Shown here: piece after piece, positions 61,001 through 64,000 of the stretch
Layout of the letters: every line of letters starts with the position of its first letter
How positions within the stretch are numbered: the stretch's first letter is position 1
NCBI GenBank assembly: GCA_049974865.1
Contig: JBNGCX010000014.1
Coordinates: 6,207 to 70,206, forward strand
Reading direction: 5' to 3'
Source of the DNA: JAGSOU01 sp049974865
Lineage (GTDB): Bacteria > Pseudomonadota > Alphaproteobacteria > Rhodobacterales > Rhodobacteraceae
DNA: 64,000 bases
Position numbers and translations under genes: made by a program
Notes under the pieces: model-generated
What the model was told of the DNA's origin: nothing
What the model saw: the letters and a program-made list of their open reading frames with translations, nothing else
Database searches by the model: none

Positions 61001-61888
61001 TCAACCCTGCGCGGTGTCGCCCTCGCCCGGCGGGACCACCGCGTGCCGGTAGAGGTGCCACGTGGCATGGCCCAGCACCGGCATCACCACGATCAGCCCC
61101 AGGAACAGCGGGATCGATCCCAGCACCAGCGCTGCGGCCACGATCAGGCCCCAGGCTGCGATCACGCCCGGGTTCTTGCGCGCCACCCGGACCGAGGTCA
61201 TGACCGCCACCGGCAGGCCGACGTCGCGGTCCAGCAGCAGCGGAAACGACACCACGCTGATCACCAGGGCCAGCAGGGCGAACAGGAAGCCGACGGGCAG
61301 GCCGATCGCCATCATCTCGTATCCCTGCGGCGTGGTCAGCACCCCGCTGACGAAGGCACCGGCCGAGACGGGCGCCTCGGGCCCCATGGTGAGCGAGTAG
61401 ATCAGGTAGGCCGACAGAATCCAGAGCACGAAGAGCGCCATCAGATAGGCGGAGAGCACCAGGATCGGTCCGAGGGCGGGGGATTTGAGCACGCCGAACG
61501 CGTCGCCCCATCCCGCATGGCCGTCCCTTTCGCGCCGCCGGCTCATTTCGTAGAGCCCGAGCGCCGCCACCGGCCCCAGCAGCGCAAAGCCCGAGGCCAG
61601 CGGAAACAGATGCGGCAGCAGGTTGGCGTGGAAGGCGACCCAGCTCATCAGCGCGCCGATCACCGGGTAAAGCGCGCAGATGAAGATCACGTCGCTGCGC
61701 ATGGCGCCGAAATCCTCGACCCCCTTGCGCAGGGCCTCGCGCAGGTCCGTCATGTCCAATGTGCGGATCTCCGGCGGTGAAGTGTCCTCTGTGCTGCGCA
61801 CGCGCTGCGTGGCTTCCAAAAGGTGAATGCCCAGGGCATTGGCGATCTTGCCTGTCCAGGACATCGGATTTCCGATTGTCGCGACCAT
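61001..61888 (-). CDS. DUF2189 integral membrane protein
   Basis: A 295-aa inner-membrane protein with six to eight hydrophobic helices: MRSDVIFICALYPVIGALMSWVAF, FPLASGFALLGPVAALGLYEMSRRRE, ILVLSAYLMALFVLWILSAYLIYSL, GLPVGFLFALLALVISVVSF and a GVIAAWGLIVAAALVLG...LGLIVVMPVLGHATWHLYRH end, matching DUF2189. Function unknown. GGGAGG precedes the ATG. It separates truB from the accessory genes below. Confidence 0.88.
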   Translation of the reverse strand: MVATIGNPMSWTGKIANALGIHLLEATQRVRSTEDTSPPEIRTLDMTDLREALRKGVEDFGAMRSDVIFICALYPVIGALMSWVAFHANLLPHLFPLASGFALLGPVAALGLYEMSRRRERDGHAGWGDAFGVLKSPALGPILVLSAYLMALFVLWILSAYLIYSLTMGPEAPVSAGAFVSGVLTTPQGYEMMAIGLPVGFLFALLALVISVVSFPLLLDRDVGLPVAVMTSVRVARKNPGVIAAWGLIVAAALVLGSIPLFLGLIVVMPVLGHATWHLYRHAVVPPGEGDTAQG

Positions 61889-62044
61889 GGTTTCCTCCCG
61901 AATTTGACCGCAGATGCCCCGGCGTCTCGCCGGCGACTCACAGGTCAGAACGGGTGGCGCGGCCGAAACGCGGAACGCCTTACCGTTTCAGGATAACACA
62001 TTCCGGCTCAAATCGCGTGCACAACCGCGAGAGGCGCCCAACGC

Positions 62045-62950
62045 CTATAGGTTGAAGACCCGGCTGGGATGCAACTCTCCGCCCCGGTAGGTGCCCACGG
62101 CGACGGCCTTGCCCTCGAAAGAGGCCCAGGCCTCGTCGCCGTATTCCACGTCGGCCGCAAGCACCATGCCCGGGTTGCCGTTGCGCAGCCGGGCCGCGCC
62201 CTCGGGCGTGCAGCGCAGCTCGGGCAGGTCGGCCAGCCCCTCTTCCAGCGGGCGGATGTAATCGTCGAGCTCGGGCGTCTTGGCCAGTTCCTCGATCAGT
62301 TCCATGCTTACCCCGTCCTCGGCGTCGAAGGGGCCCGACCAGATGCGCCGCAGCTCGACGACATGGCCGTGGCAGCCCAGCGCCTCGCCCAGATCGCGCG
62401 CGATGGAGCGGACATAGCCACCCTTGCCGCAGACCATCTCCAGCGTGACGTGGTCGGCGTCGGGGCGCGCGACCATTTCCAGGCTTTCGACATAAAGCGG
62501 GCGCGCCGCGATCTCGAAATCCTCGTCCTCGCGGGCCAGCTTGTAGGCGCGCTGGCCGTCGATCTTAACCGCCGAGAATTTCGGCGGAACCTGCAGTATG
62601 TCGCCCTCGAACTGCGGCAGGGCGGCGCGGATCTCGTAATCGCCGGGGCGTGCGTCGCTTTCGGCGATCACCTCGCCCTCGGCATCGTCGGTATTGGTGG
62701 ACTGGCCCAGCCGCACGGTGAAGCGATAGGCTTTCAGCGCGTCGGTGATGTAGGGCACGGTCTTGGTCGCCTCGCCCAGCGCCACGGCCAGAACGCCCGT
62801 GGCCTCGGGGTCGAGCGTTCCGGCGTGGCCGGCCTTCTTGGCCCCCAGCGCCCAGCGCACCTTGTTCACTACGGCGGTCGAGGTCAGGCCGGCGGGTTTG
62901 TCCACCACCAGCCAACCGGAAATGTCGCGTCCCTTGCGGCGGCGTGCCAA
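62045..62950 (-). CDS. truB: tRNA pseudouridine-55 synthase
   Basis: Forms pseudouridine 55 in the T loop of tRNA. The 301-aa protein has the catalytic D47 in HAGTLDPEATGVL, SGWLVVDKPAGLTSTAVVNKVR at the N-terminus, VPPKFSAVKIDGQRAYKLAR and VCGKGGYVRSIARDLGEALG. Full family length. Sits between rbfA and rpsO, as in most bacteria, though separated from each by inserted genes. Confidence 0.97.
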   Translation of the reverse strand: MARRRKGRDISGWLVVDKPAGLTSTAVVNKVRWALGAKKAGHAGTLDPEATGVLAVALGEATKTVPYITDALKAYRFTVRLGQSTNTDDAEGEVIAESDARPGDYEIRAALPQFEGDILQVPPKFSAVKIDGQRAYKLAREDEDFEIAARPLYVESLEMVARPDADHVTLEMVCGKGGYVRSIARDLGEALGCHGHVVELRRIWSGPFDAEDGVSMELIEELAKTPELDDYIRPLEEGLADLPELRCTPEGAARLRNGNPGMVLAADVEYGDEAWASFEGKAVAVGTYRGGELHPSRVFNL

Positions 62951-63008
62951 TCGATCTCTCCTGCGGTTTTCCGTAAGGCGGCCCTGCTAGCGAAGCGCGG
63001 CCGTCGCG

Positions 63009-63752
63009 TCAACGGGTCTGCGGCACGGTCACGCCCAGGATCGGCCCCAGCGGCAGGCCGATATCGTGCCGCCCCAGCGCGGGGACATAGAGGCGCGAGA
63101 CCTTGCCGTCGAGATAAAGTGCATCCGGCGTGCCCAGCGCGTCGCGGAACAGGCGGCCGAATTCGTGAAAGGTCACCGGCTCTTCCGAGATCGCCAGGAC
63201 GAGGGTCCCGTCCGGGCGCACGCCGACCCCGTTGCGGATAAAGCGCGAGGTGCTGTCGGGCAGGAAGGCCGGGTGCAGTTCGCCGTCGATCACCAGCATG
63301 GGGCCCGACTGGGTGGCGTAGGCACAGGCGGGCGGCGCGGCGAGATAGGCGCGGGTCTCGATCACCTCGGCGCGGTCCCGGGTCAGGCAAAGGATGCCGT
63401 TGGGCAGCAGGCCGAAATTGCCGGGCCCCGCGCTGGCGATGGCGCGGTGCTGCTCAACGCCCTTTTCGATATAGAGGCCCACCGGGCCGCGGTCGGGGTG
63501 GAACATGCCGGCATTCATCGCCAGCGCCAGTGCGCGCCCCTCGCGCGACAGTTCCACGTTCACGCGGTCGAAGGTGCCCAGAAGGGTGCCGTCGGGCGTG
63601 GTGCGGAACAGGCGCAGGTCCTCGGCTGCGGGGTCGACGATGCAGACCGTGTATTCCAGCCGGTCATGGCGCAGGGGCGCACAATCGGCGGCCGCCGCCG
63701 GCCCGGCGGCCAGCAGCAGGAGCGCGGCGGCGATATGCCTAAGCCTCGTCAT
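63009..63752 (-). CDS. Exported phosphodiester glycosidase (NAGPA/DUF2233) family protein
   Basis: A 247-aa secreted protein with signal peptide MTRLRHIAAALLLLAAGPAAAA. The mature domain matches the phosphodiester-glycosidase family: FDRVNVELSREGRALALAMNAGMFHPDRGPVGLYIEKG, GPGNFGLLPNGILCLT, ATQSGPMLVIDG, RFIRNGVGVRPDGTLVLAIS. Periplasmic; some family members cleave sugar phosphodiesters in cell-envelope polymers, but the substrate here is unknown. The start overlaps the rbfA end by 14 bp. Confidence 0.85.
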   Translation of the reverse strand: MTRLRHIAAALLLLAAGPAAAADCAPLRHDRLEYTVCIVDPAAEDLRLFRTTPDGTLLGTFDRVNVELSREGRALALAMNAGMFHPDRGPVGLYIEKGVEQHRAIASAGPGNFGLLPNGILCLTRDRAEVIETRAYLAAPPACAYATQSGPMLVIDGELHPAFLPDSTSRFIRNGVGVRPDGTLVLAISEEPVTFHEFGRLFRDALGTPDALYLDGKVSRLYVPALGRHDIGLPLGPILGVTVPQTR

Positions 63753-64000
63753 CCCCGTCGCCGGTTTGGATGTCGCGGCGCACCTCTTCCTGCGCGAAGA
63801 GGCGGCGGGTCTCGTCCATCCGGTCGAAGGTGTCATCGATCGCGAAGCGGATCTCGGGCGCGAATTTCAGCGCCGTCTTCCTGGCCACCAGCCGGCGCAA
63901 CTCGGCGCGGTTGCGGCGCAGCGCGGCCAGTGCCGCGTCTGCATGCTCGCCGCCCAGCGGCAGCACGAAGGCGGTGGCCACCTTCAGGTCGGGCGAGGTG
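63739..64000 (-). CDS. rbfA: Ribosome-binding factor A, 5' end outside the window
   Basis: Partial 30S maturation factor. The C-terminal ~87 residues are in the window (TSPDLKVATAFVLPLGG, then RRLVARKTALKFAPEIRFAIDDTFDRMDE and an acidic tail), all typical of RbfA. The start codon lies beyond 64000. Together with truB, rpsO and pnp this is the conserved ribosome/RNA cluster. Confidence 0.95.
   Translation of the reverse strand, partial: TSPDLKVATAFVLPLGGEHADAALAALRRNRAELRRLVARKTALKFAPEIRFAIDDTFDRMDETRRLFAQEEVRRDIQTGDGDDEA

Overview
The window is a contiguous piece of chromosome from a GC-rich alphaproteobacterium, most likely a marine Rhodobacteraceae/Roseobacter-group bacterium. This is inferred from gene content: a CcrM-type GANTC methyltransferase, a CenR-like response regulator, a 1-Cys peroxiredoxin, ectoine hydroxylase EctD, an AlkB hydroxylase, an RTX-repeat protein, and several families I know mainly from this group (DUF2125, DUF4170, DUF6525, DUF5665, the TIGR03862 flavoprotein). 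No phage, transposase, integrase, plasmid or CRISPR feature was seen. Genes are densely packed, with many 1-14 bp overlaps.

Layout. 0-5 kb: a GntR-like LacI regulator, tRNA-Arg(CCT), a two-gene unit (exported protein plus membrane-tethered winged-helix protein), an exported protein, rnhB and ccrM with a cluster of GANTC sites in its leader. 5-9.6 kb: alkB, mutY, then divergently a DUF721/DciA-like gene, a DsbA-like oxidoreductase and a CoA transferase. 9.6-15.8 kb, minus strand: lpxK, a divergent WaaA-like protein, DUF4170, an inositol-phosphatase/CysQ-like gene, pmbA and a DUF2125 protein. 16-21 kb: SDR, enoyl-CoA hydratase-like, HNH, flavoprotein, GST and Acg-type nitroreductase genes. 20.7-25.3 kb, minus strand: leuS-lptE-holA with an upstream DUF3576 lipoprotein. 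25.6-31 kb: porin, TPR-sulfotransferase, YggS, EctD. 30.7-37 kb: YkuD transpeptidase and ribA, cenR-like regulator, xthA, CnoX-like thioredoxin, LON-like and Trm112-like proteins. 36.6-45.5 kb: UbiH-family hydroxylase, amidase, aminotransferase, ftsK, lolA, a lytic transglycosylase and an AEC transporter. 45.6-55 kb: hspQ, ggt, thiolase, a free-Met-(R)-sulfoxide reductase, RluA-type synthase, aldehyde dehydrogenase, peroxiredoxin, dienelactone hydrolase, DUF6525 and a COG0523 GTPase behind a Zur-like palindrome. 55-64 kb, minus strand: the conserved rbfA-truB-rpsO-pnp series, opened up by accessory genes (DUF2189, DUF1643, a fluoroacetate-dehalogenase-like hydrolase, an RTX-repeat protein, DUF5665).

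Working together: lpxK, the WaaA-like protein, lptE, lolA, the porin and the DUF2125 protein serve the outer membrane; ccrM, cenR and ftsK serve the cell cycle; rpsO, pnp, rbfA, truB, leuS and tRNA-Arg serve translation and RNA metabolism; the peroxiredoxin, MsrC-like, CnoX, HspQ, DsbA, GST, MutY and XthA proteins handle stress and repair. The most interesting points are the inverted ToxR-like two-gene module at 1.3-2.3 kb, the dehalogenase-like hydrolase whose pocket residues keep one constant offset, the WaaA-like protein lacking family signatures, the degenerate RibB domain fused to RibA, the palindrome before the COG0523 gene, and four convergent gene pairs whose stop codons share one CTAG.
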